A DNA stretch of 64,000 nucleotides from Azospirillum sp. TSH100. GTDB lineage: Bacteria > Pseudomonadota > Alphaproteobacteria > Azospirillales > Azospirillaceae. Below are positions 8,748 to 17,091 of this stretch, one piece after another. How positions within the stretch are numbered: position 1 is the first letter of the stretch; every line of letters starts with the position of its first letter. Location: contig NZ_CP039638.1 in NCBI RefSeq assembly GCF_004923295.1, positions 186,001-250,000 of the forward strand, read 5' to 3'. Made by a program: the position numbers and the translations under genes. The notes under the pieces are model-generated. The model was not told where the DNA came from, did not search any database, and saw nothing but the letters and a program-made list of their open reading frames with translations.

Positions 8748-10111
8748 GAGGGCTGCCGCCCCTCACGCGGTCCTGAGGGGACGGGAGCGTTGCCGCTTCC
8801 GCTGTTCTCACGCTGCTGCTGGCGTTCGCGCCGCCGCTCCTCGCGCGCCGCGGGGTCATGCGGCTGGTTGGGCGGCCGGTCGGCGGGGCCGGCTTCCGGT
8901 GCGGCGACGGGGGTGGTGCCGGCGGGAGCCGCAGAGGCGACGGGTTCGACGATGCGGATCTTCGAGCCGGGTTGCAGGCGGTACTGGCCGTCCACCACCA
9001 CCCGCTCGCCGGGGGTCAGGCCCTCGTCGATGATGGCCTTGTTCTCCTCCTGGCGGGCGACCTTGATCGGGCGCTGTTCCACCGTCAGGTCGTCCTTGAT
9101 GACGTAGGCATAGGTGCCCTGCGGTCCGCGCTGCACCACAGTGGAGGGCACGGTGGTGGCGCCGCGGCGGATGGTGGAGAGCAGGCGGACATTGACGAAC
9201 TGTCCCGGCCACAGCTTCTGCGGGTCGTTGGGCATCTCGGCCTTCAGGCGGATGGTGCCGGTGCCGGTGTCGATCAGATTGTCCACCACCGACAGCTTGC
9301 CGGTGTCGAGCACGCGGCGGCCTTCGCGGTCCTGCGCCTCCACCGTCACCGGCCCTTGCGCCTGGGCGGCCAGAACCGCCTGCAACTGCTTCTCCGGCAG
9401 GGTGAAAAGCACGGCGATCGGCTGGATTTGCGTGATGGTTGCGATGCCGCTCTGGTCGCTGGCGCGCACCACGTTTCCCTGGTCGACGTTGCGCAGGCCG
9501 ATGCGGCCGCTGAGCGGGGCAGTGACGGTGGTGTAGTTCAGCTGGACCTGCACCGCCTCGATCGCCGCCTCGTCGGCGCGGATCTGCGCCTCGTACTGGG
9601 CGACCAGGGCGCGCTGGGTGTCCACCGTCTGGCGCGAGGCGAATTCCTTCAGCCCCATGTTGCGCTCCAGGTCGCGCCGCGCGTTGGCGAGCTGTGCCTC
9701 GTCCTGCGCCTTCTTGGCGACCGCCTGGGCCAGCTGGGCCTGGAGCGGGCGGGAATCGATGGTTGCCAGCAGGTCGCCGGCCTTGACCAGCTGGCCCTCC
9801 TGGAGCGAGACGCGCTGAAGCTCGCCATCGACGCGGGCGCGCACGGTAACCGTGTTGAAGGCCTGGACCGTGCCGATGCCGTCGAACCAGATCGGCACAT
9901 CCTCGCGCGCCACCGTGCCGGCCTGCACCGCCACCACGCTGTTGCGCGGGCCGCCGGGAGCAGCGCCGCGCGGGCTGGGGGGCTGGCCCCCGGGGCCGGC
10001 GGATTGCGTCGCCGCCGGAGCCGCCAGCTTCTGTTGAACCGCATAGCCGACGCCGCCGACCAGTCCGGCAAGAACAACGCCGGTGACCACCGGCTTCCAA
10101 CGAATCGTCAT
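8744..10111 (-). CDS. RND efflux periplasmic adaptor (membrane fusion protein, MdtA-like)
   Basis: A 455-residue membrane fusion protein joining the inner-membrane pumps to an outer-membrane channel. It starts MTIRWKPVVTGVVLAGLVGG, a membrane anchor at about residues 6-25, then a Pro/Gly-rich linker. The barrel-sandwich (VTVRARVDGELQRVSLQEGQLVKAGD), a coiled-coil hairpin (LAQAVAKKAQDEAQLANARRDLERN), the second lipoyl half (APLSGRIGLRNVDQGN) and beta-barrel follow. The C-terminus is a low-complexity polar tail. An ATG at 10342 is in frame but sits in a Fur-like site and would add 77 residues before the anchor, so I reject it. First gene of the efflux operon. Confidence 0.9.
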   Translation of the reverse strand: MTIRWKPVVTGVVLAGLVGGVGYAVQQKLAAPAATQSAGPGGQPPSPRGAAPGGPRNSVVAVQAGTVAREDVPIWFDGIGTVQAFNTVTVRARVDGELQRVSLQEGQLVKAGDLLATIDSRPLQAQLAQAVAKKAQDEAQLANARRDLERNMGLKEFASRQTVDTQRALVAQYEAQIRADEAAIEAVQVQLNYTTVTAPLSGRIGLRNVDQGNVVRASDQSGIATITQIQPIAVLFTLPEKQLQAVLAAQAQGPVTVEAQDREGRRVLDTGKLSVVDNLIDTGTGTIRLKAEMPNDPQKLWPGQFVNVRLLSTIRRGATTVPSTVVQRGPQGTYAYVIKDDLTVEQRPIKVARQEENKAIIDEGLTPGERVVVDGQYRLQPGSKIRIVEPVASAAPAGTTPVAAPEAGPADRPPNQPHDPAAREERRRERQQQRENSGSGNAPVPSGPREGRQPS

Positions 10112-10326
10112 GACCTGTTCCGACGCTTGCCCCGACGCTTGACCGGACGGCGCGTTCGGCCGACCCGATCTTTCTGTCCGTCCCTGATACGGGGCGGCGG
10201 TGCGGATTCGTCGGAGGGGGCGAAGGATTTTTCGGATGGGCAGATGGCGGAGTATTCCTCCCTTCCGAAGGGGGAGGAGAAACTCGATCCGATTGTCGCT
10301 TCGCATACTCGAATAGGCGTTGCACT

Positions 10327-10337
10327 TAAGAATCATT
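10327..10337 (-). promoter_or_regulatory. Fur-like half-operator, leftward copy
   Basis: On the minus strand this reads AATGATTCTTA, identical over 11 bases to the rightward site at 10363-10373. It faces the efflux operon, about 215 bases upstream of its start codon. The sequence resembles iron-regulator (Fur/Irr-type) boxes; regulation is inferred. Confidence 0.5.
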
Positions 10338-10360
10338 TGCACTAAGACGATTCAGAAATG

Positions 10361-10377
10361 CGAATGATTCTTATTCG
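10361..10377. promoter_or_regulatory. Fur-like box upstream of the TonB receptor
   Basis: CGAATGATTCTTATTCG is a 17-base imperfect palindrome with two mismatched pairs around a central base, like Fur boxes of the GATAATGATTATC type. It lies 17 bases before the chosen GTG start of a siderophore receptor, a place where bound Fur would block transcription in iron-replete cells. Confidence 0.6.
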
Positions 10378-10393
10378 TGCTGGGGGCAATCAG

Positions 10394-12589
10394 GTGAAGA
10401 GAAGAGTGAACGGCGGCCGGATGTCGCGAGGGGCGGCGTTCGGCGTCATGGTGCTGGGCGGCCTGATGGTGCCGGCAGTGGCGGTGGCCCAGGTGGCGGG
10501 AGCGCAGAATGCCGGGGGGCAAAGCGCTGCCGGGGCAGACGGTGCCGCGATGCAGATTCCGGCGGTGACGGTGACCGGGCAGGGGGAGACGGCGCTGTCG
10601 CCGGTGACCGGCTATGTCGCCAACCAGCAGGCGACCGGCACCAAGACCGACACCCCGCTGATCGAGACACCGCAGTCGATCTCGGTCATTCCGTCCGACC
10701 AGATCCGCGACCAGAACGCGCAGACACTGAATCAGGTGGTGCGCTACACCTCGGGCGTCACGGCGGAGACCCGCGGCGCGGTGGCGACCCGTTATGACCA
10801 GCTGAAGATCCGCGGCTTCGATGCCGACACCTATCTGAACGGGCTGAAGCTCCAGTCGCTCTATTACGCGGCGTCGCAGATCGATCCCTATCTGCTGGAG
10901 CGGGCGGAGGTGCTGAAGGGCCCGACCTCCGTTCTGTACGGGCAGGCGCAGGCCGGTGGCCTGATCAATCAGGTCAGCAAGCGCCCGACGGCGACAGCGC
11001 TGAACGAGGTCGGGATCGAATACGGCACCGACAACCACTGGCGCGGCACCGCCGACTTCTCCGGCCCGATCGACAAGGACGGCAAGTTCCTCTACCGGCT
11101 GACCGCCGTCGGCCTCAGCGAGGACGGCCAGATCCGCATGACGGAGAACGAGCGCATCGCCGTCGCCCCGTCCTTCACCTGGCGGCCGGATGCCGAGACC
11201 AGCCTGACCCTGCTCGGCTTCTACCAGCACGACCCGAAGGGCAATTCCTATGGCGGCATCCCGCCGCAGGGCACGGTGCTGTCCAACCCGCTGGGCAAGA
11301 TCCCGGTCGATTTCTATGACGGCGATCCGAATTACGAGAAGTTCGACCGCCGTCAGGCCTCGGTCGGCTATGCCTTCGACAAGAAGCTGAGCGACGTCTG
11401 GACCATGCGGCTGAACGGGCGCTGGCTGAACGCCAAGGTCGCCTACGACAGCCTGTACGCCAACGGCCTCGACGCCGACAACCGCACCCTCTACCGCGGC
11501 ATCGCCACCTCGCGGGAGGAGATGAACGCCTATGCCTTCGACAATCAGATCGAAGGGCGCTTCTCCACCGGTCCGGTCGGCCATACCCTGCTGGCCGGTG
11601 TCGACCACCAGCGGCTGGACGGCCATTACACCGCCGGCTTCGGGCTGGCGCCGTCGCTCGACGTGTTCAACCCGGTCTACGGCATCGCCATCACCCCGCC
11701 GGCGGTCAGCCGCACCGACATCGACGGGCGGCAGACCGGCGTCTATCTGCAGGACCAGATGAAGCTGGGCGGCTTCATCCTGACGGTCGCCGGACGTCGC
11801 GACTGGGCGAAGACCACCTCGACCACCGCCAATGGCAGCAGCACCCAGTCCGATCAGGCCTGGACCGGCCGCGCCGGCCTGACCTATGTCTTCGAGAACG
11901 GCATCGCCCCCTATGTCAGCTATGCCGAATCCTTCACGCCCAGCAGCGGCGTCGATTTCGCCGGCACCCCCTTCAAGCCGGAGGAGGGCACCCAGTACGA
12001 GGTCGGCGTGAAGTACCAGCCGCCCGGCCTGAGCAGCCTGTTCACCGTCTCGGCCTTCGACCTGACCCGCAGCAACCTGCTGACCAGCGACCCCGCCCAC
12101 CCCGGCTTTTCCGTCCAGACCGGCGAGGCGCGGTCGCGCGGCATCGAGCTGGAGGCCAAGGTCGGGGTGACCAAGGAATTGGAGCTGATCGGCGCCTACA
12201 CCTACCTCGACACCAAATACACCAAGGACAACAGCGGGCTGGAGGGCAAGCGCCTGGCGGCGGTGCCGCGCCATCAGGCGTCGGCCTGGGCGATGTACCA
12301 CATGCCGGAGGGCACCCCGCTGACCGGCCTCGGCGTCGGCGCCGGCCTGCGCTACACCGGCAGCACGGTCAACACCGCCAATACCTTCAAGGTGCCGTCC
12401 TTCACCCTGGTGGACGCCACCGTGTCCTACGACCTGGGCGCCCTGTCCTCGAAGCTCCAGGGGGCGGAGGTCACCGTCAACGGCAAGAACCTGTTCGACA
12501 AGGAGTATGTCGCCTCCTGCTATTACGGCGACTGGTGCGCCTACGGCTATCGGCGGACGGTGACCGCCGGCCTGCGCTACCGCTGGTAA
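10394..12589 (+). CDS. TonB-dependent siderophore receptor
   Basis: An outer-membrane ferric-siderophore transporter of 731 residues. The GTG at 10394 is preceded by TGGGGG and gives a good signal peptide (basic KRRVNGGRMSRG, hydrophobic AAFGVMVLGGLMV, cleavage after AVAVAQ). The plug domain holds PQSISVIPSDQIRDQNAQTL, LKIRGFDADTYLNGLK and VEVLKGPTSVLYG-type motifs (VLKGPTSVLYGQAQAGGLIN). The beta-barrel ends in the usual aromatic strand, GLRYRW. No extra N-terminal signalling domain is present, so it is a plain transporter. It heads an operon with a PepSY protein and is preceded by a Fur-like box. The siderophore type cannot be assigned. Confidence 0.93.
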   Translation: MKRRVNGGRMSRGAAFGVMVLGGLMVPAVAVAQVAGAQNAGGQSAAGADGAAMQIPAVTVTGQGETALSPVTGYVANQQATGTKTDTPLIETPQSISVIPSDQIRDQNAQTLNQVVRYTSGVTAETRGAVATRYDQLKIRGFDADTYLNGLKLQSLYYAASQIDPYLLERAEVLKGPTSVLYGQAQAGGLINQVSKRPTATALNEVGIEYGTDNHWRGTADFSGPIDKDGKFLYRLTAVGLSEDGQIRMTENERIAVAPSFTWRPDAETSLTLLGFYQHDPKGNSYGGIPPQGTVLSNPLGKIPVDFYDGDPNYEKFDRRQASVGYAFDKKLSDVWTMRLNGRWLNAKVAYDSLYANGLDADNRTLYRGIATSREEMNAYAFDNQIEGRFSTGPVGHTLLAGVDHQRLDGHYTAGFGLAPSLDVFNPVYGIAITPPAVSRTDIDGRQTGVYLQDQMKLGGFILTVAGRRDWAKTTSTTANGSSTQSDQAWTGRAGLTYVFENGIAPYVSYAESFTPSSGVDFAGTPFKPEEGTQYEVGVKYQPPGLSSLFTVSAFDLTRSNLLTSDPAHPGFSVQTGEARSRGIELEAKVGVTKELELIGAYTYLDTKYTKDNSGLEGKRLAAVPRHQASAWAMYHMPEGTPLTGLGVGAGLRYTGSTVNTANTFKVPSFTLVDATVSYDLGALSSKLQGAEVTVNGKNLFDKEYVASCYYGDWCAYGYRRTVTAGLRYRW

Positions 12590-12632
12590 GCATCGTGCCG
12601 TCCCTCCTTCCCCCTTGGCAAAGGAAGCCGTC

Positions 12633-13772
12633 ATGACGCCTGCGAGCCTGCGGGGCTGGCGCCTCGTCCACCGCTGGACCAGCCTGATCTGCTCGGCCAA
12701 CCTGCTGATCCTCTGCGTCACTGGGCTGATCCTGGTGTTCCACCACGAGATCCAGCATCTGATGGGGGAGGAGCTCGACAGCAGCTATGCGGAGGGGCAG
12801 GCCCGCCTGCCGCTCCAGTCGCTGGTCGACATCGCGCAGAAGGCCGACCCGGCCCTGGTGCCGAAGCTGCTGTCCTTTGATGCGGAGGACAAGGCGGTCA
12901 ACTACATCTATCTGAGCAAGCCGGAGGACCGCGGCTTCGAGCTGGGGCGCTGGGTGGTGCTGAACGGCTTCACCGGGGCCAACCAGATGCTGAAGCAGCC
13001 GGAGGAGACGCTGGTCGGCTTCCTGCTGAAACTGCATGTCGACCTGTTCACCGGTTTCGCCGGCCAGATGTTCGTCGGGGTGATGGGGTTGCTGTTCGTG
13101 GTCAGCACGGTCAGCGGGCTGGTCGTCTACGGCCCCTTCATGAAAAAGCTGGCCTTCGGCATCCTGCGCTTCGGCCGGGGAACCCGCATCGGCAACATCG
13201 ACCTGCACAACCTGTTCGGCGTCGCGACTCTGGTCTGGGCCTTCGTCGTCGGTCTGACCGGCGCCATCCTGTCCTTCTCGCCGCTGATCACCGGCTATTG
13301 GCAGAAGACGGAGCTGGCGGCGATGACCGCCCGCCATCCGGAGCCGATGACGGGGCCGGCGGTGTCGATCGACCAAGTGGCCGCGGCCGGGCTGGCGGCC
13401 TTTCCCGGCAAGGATCTGGCCTTCATCGCCTATCCCGGCAACGAATATGCCGGCAGCCGCCATTTCAGCGTGCTGGTGCGCGGTCATACCGAACTGACCC
13501 AGAGGCTGCTCAGCGTCGCACTGGTCGATGCCGAGACCGGCGTGGTCGCCGAGGCGGCCGGCACGCCCTGGTACATGACGGTGCTGATGCTGTCGGGGCC
13601 GTTCCATTTCGGCGATTACGGCGGGCTGCCCTTGCAGATCATCTGGGCGCTGTTCACCATCGTCACCGGCGTGGTGACGGTGACCGGCTTCGTCGTCTGG
13701 CTGAAACGGCCGCGGGCGCGGTCGGCATCGGACAGGACTGCATCCGGTGCCAAACTGGGGAGCAAGGCATGA
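12633..13772 (+). CDS. PepSY-associated membrane protein, probable ferric-siderophore reductase partner
   Basis: A 379-residue inner-membrane protein of the PepSY-TM family (FsqB/PiuB-like). The ATG follows AAGGAAG by five bases. Membrane helices are near residues 18-40 (SANLLILCVTGLILVFHH), 140-165, 195-215 and 330-350. The PepSY-like periplasmic regions lie between. Conserved histidines at the helix ends (FHHEIQH, LHVDLF, LHNLFG) fit the haem or metal-binding pattern of the family. Members next to TonB receptors are thought to reduce or process imported ferric siderophores. The stop overlaps the next start (ATGA). Confidence 0.82.
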   Translation: MTPASLRGWRLVHRWTSLICSANLLILCVTGLILVFHHEIQHLMGEELDSSYAEGQARLPLQSLVDIAQKADPALVPKLLSFDAEDKAVNYIYLSKPEDRGFELGRWVVLNGFTGANQMLKQPEETLVGFLLKLHVDLFTGFAGQMFVGVMGLLFVVSTVSGLVVYGPFMKKLAFGILRFGRGTRIGNIDLHNLFGVATLVWAFVVGLTGAILSFSPLITGYWQKTELAAMTARHPEPMTGPAVSIDQVAAAGLAAFPGKDLAFIAYPGNEYAGSRHFSVLVRGHTELTQRLLSVALVDAETGVVAEAAGTPWYMTVLMLSGPFHFGDYGGLPLQIIWALFTIVTGVVTVTGFVVWLKRPRARSASDRTASGAKLGSKA

Positions 13773-13945
13773 GCGGAGTCTGGCGCATTCCGGCCGCGCT
13801 GGCCGTGCTGTCCGTCATCGGGCTGGCCGCTGCCATCCTGGGCGACGGCTTTTGGGACTGGCTGTGCTGGGCGACCCTGTCGGTGCCGCTGGCCGTCTGC
13901 GCCGTCAAGCTGTGGCGGCAATGGCCAGGGCGCAGGGTGGCCTGA
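13769..13945 (+). CDS. Small two-helix membrane protein in the siderophore operon
   Basis: A 58-residue protein, starting at the ATG that overlaps the preceding stop codon (ATGA). It has two hydrophobic segments, about residues 6-22 (IPAALAVLSVIGLAAAI) and 28-46 (WLCWATLSVPLAVCAVKLW), and a basic C-terminus. Tight translational coupling to the PepSY gene and position ahead of a strong hairpin argue that it is real. Small membrane genes often end TonB-receptor/PepSY operons. I recognise no named domain; function is unknown. Confidence 0.65.
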   Translation: MSGVWRIPAALAVLSVIGLAAAILGDGFWDWLCWATLSVPLAVCAVKLWRQWPGRRVA

Positions 13946-13966
13946 ACCGTGACGGTGGGCTTGGAA

Positions 13967-14004
13967 GCGGCGGCGAGGCGGCGGCCTGCCGTCCTCGCCG
14001 CCGC
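13967..14004. terminator. Hairpin between convergent operons
   Basis: GCGGCGGCGAGG (13967-13978) pairs perfectly with CCTCGCCGCCGC (13993-14004), a 12-bp stem with a 14-base loop. It lies between the convergent stops at 13945 and 14022, so it can serve both strands; no long T run follows. Confidence 0.65.
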
Positions 14005-14021
14005 CCCATTCTCGCAGGTCC

Positions 14022-15521
14022 TTACTTCATCGACGGGAAGGCGAACTGGGCGCCTTCGCGGACGCCGCCGGCCGGCCAGCGCTGGGTGACGGTCTTGCGC
14101 CGCGTGTAGAAACGCACGCCGTCCGGGCCATAGGCCGACAGATCACCGAACAGCGACCGCTTCCAGCCGCCGAAGCTGTGATAGGCGACCGGAACCGGCA
14201 GCGGCACGTTGATGCCGACCATGCCGACCTTGATCATGTCGCTGAAATAGCGGGCGGCCTCGCCGTCGCGGGTGAACAGGCAGGTGCCGTTGCCGTATTC
14301 GTGGGCGTCGATCAGGTCCATGCCCTCCTGCATCGTCTTGACCCGGACGAGGCAGAGGACCGGGCCGAAGATCTCCTCGCGGTAGATGGTCATGTCGGGG
14401 GTGACGCGGTCGAACAGGCAGCCGCCCAGGAAATTGCCGTTCTCATGGCCGGGCACCACCAGCCCGCGGCCGTCCACCGCCAGCTCGGCGCCCTCGGCGA
14501 CGCCCTGGTCGACGTAGGCCTTCACCTTCTCGTAATGGGCGCGGGTGACCAGCGGCCCCATCTCGCAGCCGGCGGACGTGCCGGCGCCGACCTTGAGGTC
14601 GCGCAGGGCCACCGACAGCTTGTCCCGCAGCCGGTCGGCCACCTCGTCGCCCACCGCCACCACGACGGAGATCGCCATGCAGCGCTCGCCGCAGGAGCCG
14701 TAGGCCGCCCCCATCAGCGCGCTGACCGCGTTGTCGAGGTCGGCGTCCGGCATGACGATGGCGTGGTTCTTGGCCCCGCCCAGTGCCTGCACCCGCTTGC
14801 CGTGGGCGCTGGCGGTCGCATAGACGTATTCGGCGATCGGGGTGGAACCCACGAAGCTGACGCCCTGCACCCGCGGGTCGGTCAGCAGCGTGTCCACCGC
14901 CTCCTTGTCGCCGTTGACGACGTTCAGCACGCCCGGCGGCAGGCCGGCCTCTTCGGCCAGCTGGGCGACGTAGAGGGCCGCACTGGGGTCGCGCTCCGAC
15001 GGCTTGAGGATGAAGGTGTTCCCGCAGGCGATGGCGATCGGGTACATCCACAGCGGGACCATCGCCGGGAAGTTGAAGGGCGTGATGCCGGCGACGACAC
15101 CCAGCGGCTGGAATTCCGACCAGCTGTCGATGCTGGGACCGACATTCTTGGAGAACTCGCCCTTCAGCAGCTCCGGCACGCCGCAGGCATATTCGACATT
15201 CTCGATGCCGCGGGTCAGCTCGCCGAAGGCGTCGTCCAGCACCTTGCCGTGCTCGGCCGTGATCAGGGCGCAAACGCGCTGCGCATTTTCCTCCAGCAGC
15301 TGCTTGAAGCGGAACATGACACGGGCGCGCTTGGCCGGCGGCGTGGCGCGCCAGGCCGGGAAGGCGGCCTCGGCGGCGGCGATCGCCTCCTCGACCGTCT
15401 TGCGGCTGGCGAGCGCCACCTGGCCGGCGATCTCGCCGGTGGCGGGGTTGACGATGTCGGCGGTACGGCTGCCGGCGGGGGCGTCGGTCTTGCCGCCGAT
15501 CAGGTGCGGAACGATGGGCAT
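14022..15521 (-). CDS. mmsA: CoA-acylating methylmalonate-semialdehyde dehydrogenase
   Basis: A 499-residue aldehyde dehydrogenase that converts methylmalonate semialdehyde or malonate semialdehyde to propionyl-CoA or acetyl-CoA. The N-terminus (VPHLIGGKTDAPAGSRTADIVNPATGE) and GVVAGITPFNFPAMVPLWM are typical of MmsA. The glycine motif GSTPIAEYVY and catalytic cysteine in GAAYGSCGERCMAIS are present. It is 48 bases downstream of an omega-amino acid transaminase, whose product from beta-alanine is malonate semialdehyde, so the pair forms a short beta-alanine (or valine/pyrimidine) breakdown pathway. Length and motifs are complete. Confidence 0.94.
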   Translation of the reverse strand: MPIVPHLIGGKTDAPAGSRTADIVNPATGEIAGQVALASRKTVEEAIAAAEAAFPAWRATPPAKRARVMFRFKQLLEENAQRVCALITAEHGKVLDDAFGELTRGIENVEYACGVPELLKGEFSKNVGPSIDSWSEFQPLGVVAGITPFNFPAMVPLWMYPIAIACGNTFILKPSERDPSAALYVAQLAEEAGLPPGVLNVVNGDKEAVDTLLTDPRVQGVSFVGSTPIAEYVYATASAHGKRVQALGGAKNHAIVMPDADLDNAVSALMGAAYGSCGERCMAISVVVAVGDEVADRLRDKLSVALRDLKVGAGTSAGCEMGPLVTRAHYEKVKAYVDQGVAEGAELAVDGRGLVVPGHENGNFLGGCLFDRVTPDMTIYREEIFGPVLCLVRVKTMQEGMDLIDAHEYGNGTCLFTRDGEAARYFSDMIKVGMVGINVPLPVPVAYHSFGGWKRSLFGDLSAYGPDGVRFYTRRKTVTQRWPAGGVREGAQFAFPSMK

Positions 15522-15569
15522 GGGGCTTTTCCCGGAATGTCGCGTGTGGAGGTTCTTACGCCGTGGCCC

Positions 15570-16937
15570 TTACGCGGTCGCCTGGATCGCGTCGGCGACG
15601 ACGTTGAACAGACGGTCGAGATCCTCGCGCTCGCTGATGAAATGCGGGCCGAACTGGAGGGTGTCGCCGCCGTAGCGCACGTAATAGCCGGCATCCCAGC
15701 ACTTCATGGCGATCTCGTAGGGACGGCGGGCCGGCTCGCCCGGCAGGGGCGCGATGGTGACGGCGCCGGCAAGGCCGCAGTTGCGGATGTCGGCGACGTT
15801 CTTCAGCCCCTTCAACCCGTGGATCAGCCCCTCGAAATGCGGCATCAGCGCCGCGGCCTTGTCGGCCAGCTTCTCGCGCTCGAACAGCTCCAGCGCGGCG
15901 AGGCCGGCGGCGCAGGCGACCGGGTGGGCGGAATAGGTGTAGCCGTGCGGGAACTCCACCAGATACTCGGGCCCGCCATTGTCCATGAAGGTCTGGTAGA
16001 TCTCGCGGCTGGCGACCACGGCACCCATCGGCACCGCACCGTTGGTCAGGCCCTTGGCGACATTCATGATGTCGGGGACGACGCCGAAATAATCGGCGCC
16101 GAAGGCGGTGCCCATGCGGCCGAAGCCGGTGATGACCTCGTCGAAGATCAGCAGGATGCCGTGCCTGGTGCAGATCTCGCGCAGGCGCTGGAGATAGCCC
16201 TTGGGCGGTGGCAGCACGCCGGCCGACCCGGCCATCGGCTCCACCACCACCGCGGCGATGTTGGAGGCGTCGTGCAGCGCCACCAGATCCTCCAGCGCGT
16301 CGGCCAGATGGGCGCCCTCGTCCGGCATGCCCTTGGTGAACAGATTCTGCGGCAGCAGGGTGTGCGGCAGGTGGTCGGCATCGACGCCGATGCCGAACAG
16401 CTTGCGGTTGCCGACGATGCCACCCAGGCTGGTGCCGCCGAAATTGACGCCGTGATAGCCCTTCACCCGGCCGATCAGCTTGGTTTTGGCCGGCTGCCCC
16501 TTCATCCGCCAATAGGCCCGCGCCATCTTCAGCGAGGTGTCGGCGGCCTCCGACCCGGAATTGACGAAGAAGACATGGTCGAGCCCGGCCGGCGTCATCG
16601 AGGCCAGCTTGTGCGCCAGCTTGAAGGCGGCGGTGTGGCCGTACTGGAAGGCCGGGCTGTAGTCGAGCGTGGCGATCTGCTGCGCCACCGCGTCGGCGAT
16701 CTCGCGGCGACAATGGCCGGCGCCGCTGCACCACAGGCCGGACAGGCTGTCATAGATCTTGCGGCCCTGCGCGTCCCAGTACCAGGCGCCCTCCGCCTTC
16801 GCCATGATGCGCGGGTTCTTCTTGAACTCGCGGTTGGCGGTGAAGGGCATCCAGTGCGCGTCAAGCTCCTCGCGCGTCAGTCCGGCAGCCGTGCCGAGGG
16901 CTTGGGAATGGGCGTGGTCATTGTCGAGGGGGGCCAT
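15570..16937 (-). CDS. Omega-amino acid / beta-alanine--pyruvate transaminase
   Basis: A class III PLP aminotransferase of 455 residues. The ATG at 16935-16937 follows GGGAG by eight bases. The sequence DAHWMPFTANREFK, the YWDAQGRKIYDSLSGLWC strand, and the long FDEVITGFGRMGTAFGADYFG segment (PLP-ring aspartate) match beta-alanine--pyruvate transaminases. The PLP lysine is in NVAKGLTNGAVPMG. It would transfer the amino group from beta-alanine or another omega-amino acid to pyruvate, giving malonate semialdehyde for the downstream MmsA. It is divergent from a LysR gene, its likely activator. Confidence 0.9.
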   Translation of the reverse strand: MAPLDNDHAHSQALGTAAGLTREELDAHWMPFTANREFKKNPRIMAKAEGAWYWDAQGRKIYDSLSGLWCSGAGHCRREIADAVAQQIATLDYSPAFQYGHTAAFKLAHKLASMTPAGLDHVFFVNSGSEAADTSLKMARAYWRMKGQPAKTKLIGRVKGYHGVNFGGTSLGGIVGNRKLFGIGVDADHLPHTLLPQNLFTKGMPDEGAHLADALEDLVALHDASNIAAVVVEPMAGSAGVLPPPKGYLQRLREICTRHGILLIFDEVITGFGRMGTAFGADYFGVVPDIMNVAKGLTNGAVPMGAVVASREIYQTFMDNGGPEYLVEFPHGYTYSAHPVACAAGLAALELFEREKLADKAAALMPHFEGLIHGLKGLKNVADIRNCGLAGAVTIAPLPGEPARRPYEIAMKCWDAGYYVRYGGDTLQFGPHFISEREDLDRLFNVVADAIQATA

Positions 16938-17053
16938 CCGCTGTTCTCCCGGTTTGGTTTGGGGGGCGCATATGTCAGGGCTGCTGTCGGTGGTCAGTGT
17001 GAGCGGTTCCCGGTTGCCATCAAATCCAAAGTGGAAGAACTTCACGTAACCAT

Positions 17054-17077
17054 CCGCTTAACTTTCCCGCTTAACTT
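17054..17077. promoter_or_regulatory. Tandem 11-base repeat before the LysR gene
   Basis: CCGCTTAACTT occurs twice (17054-17064 and 17067-17077), a 13-base period, 15-38 bases before the LysR start and in the shared control region of the divergent transaminase gene. It may be an operator for the LysR protein, although LysR sites are more often inverted repeats. Confidence 0.4.
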
Positions 17078-17091
17078 CTCCAGGCACCAGA

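Noticed and set aside
2931..9107. A very long open frame on the plus strand across the RND genes
   Set aside because: It is the antisense shadow of two true RND genes; the product is repetitive His/Asp/Arg/Gly-rich and has no family features. High GC keeps such frames open.
10112..10342. N-terminal extension of the RND adaptor
   Set aside because: It begins inside the Fur-like site and lacks any signal or anchor; the membrane anchor begins right after the ATG at 10111.
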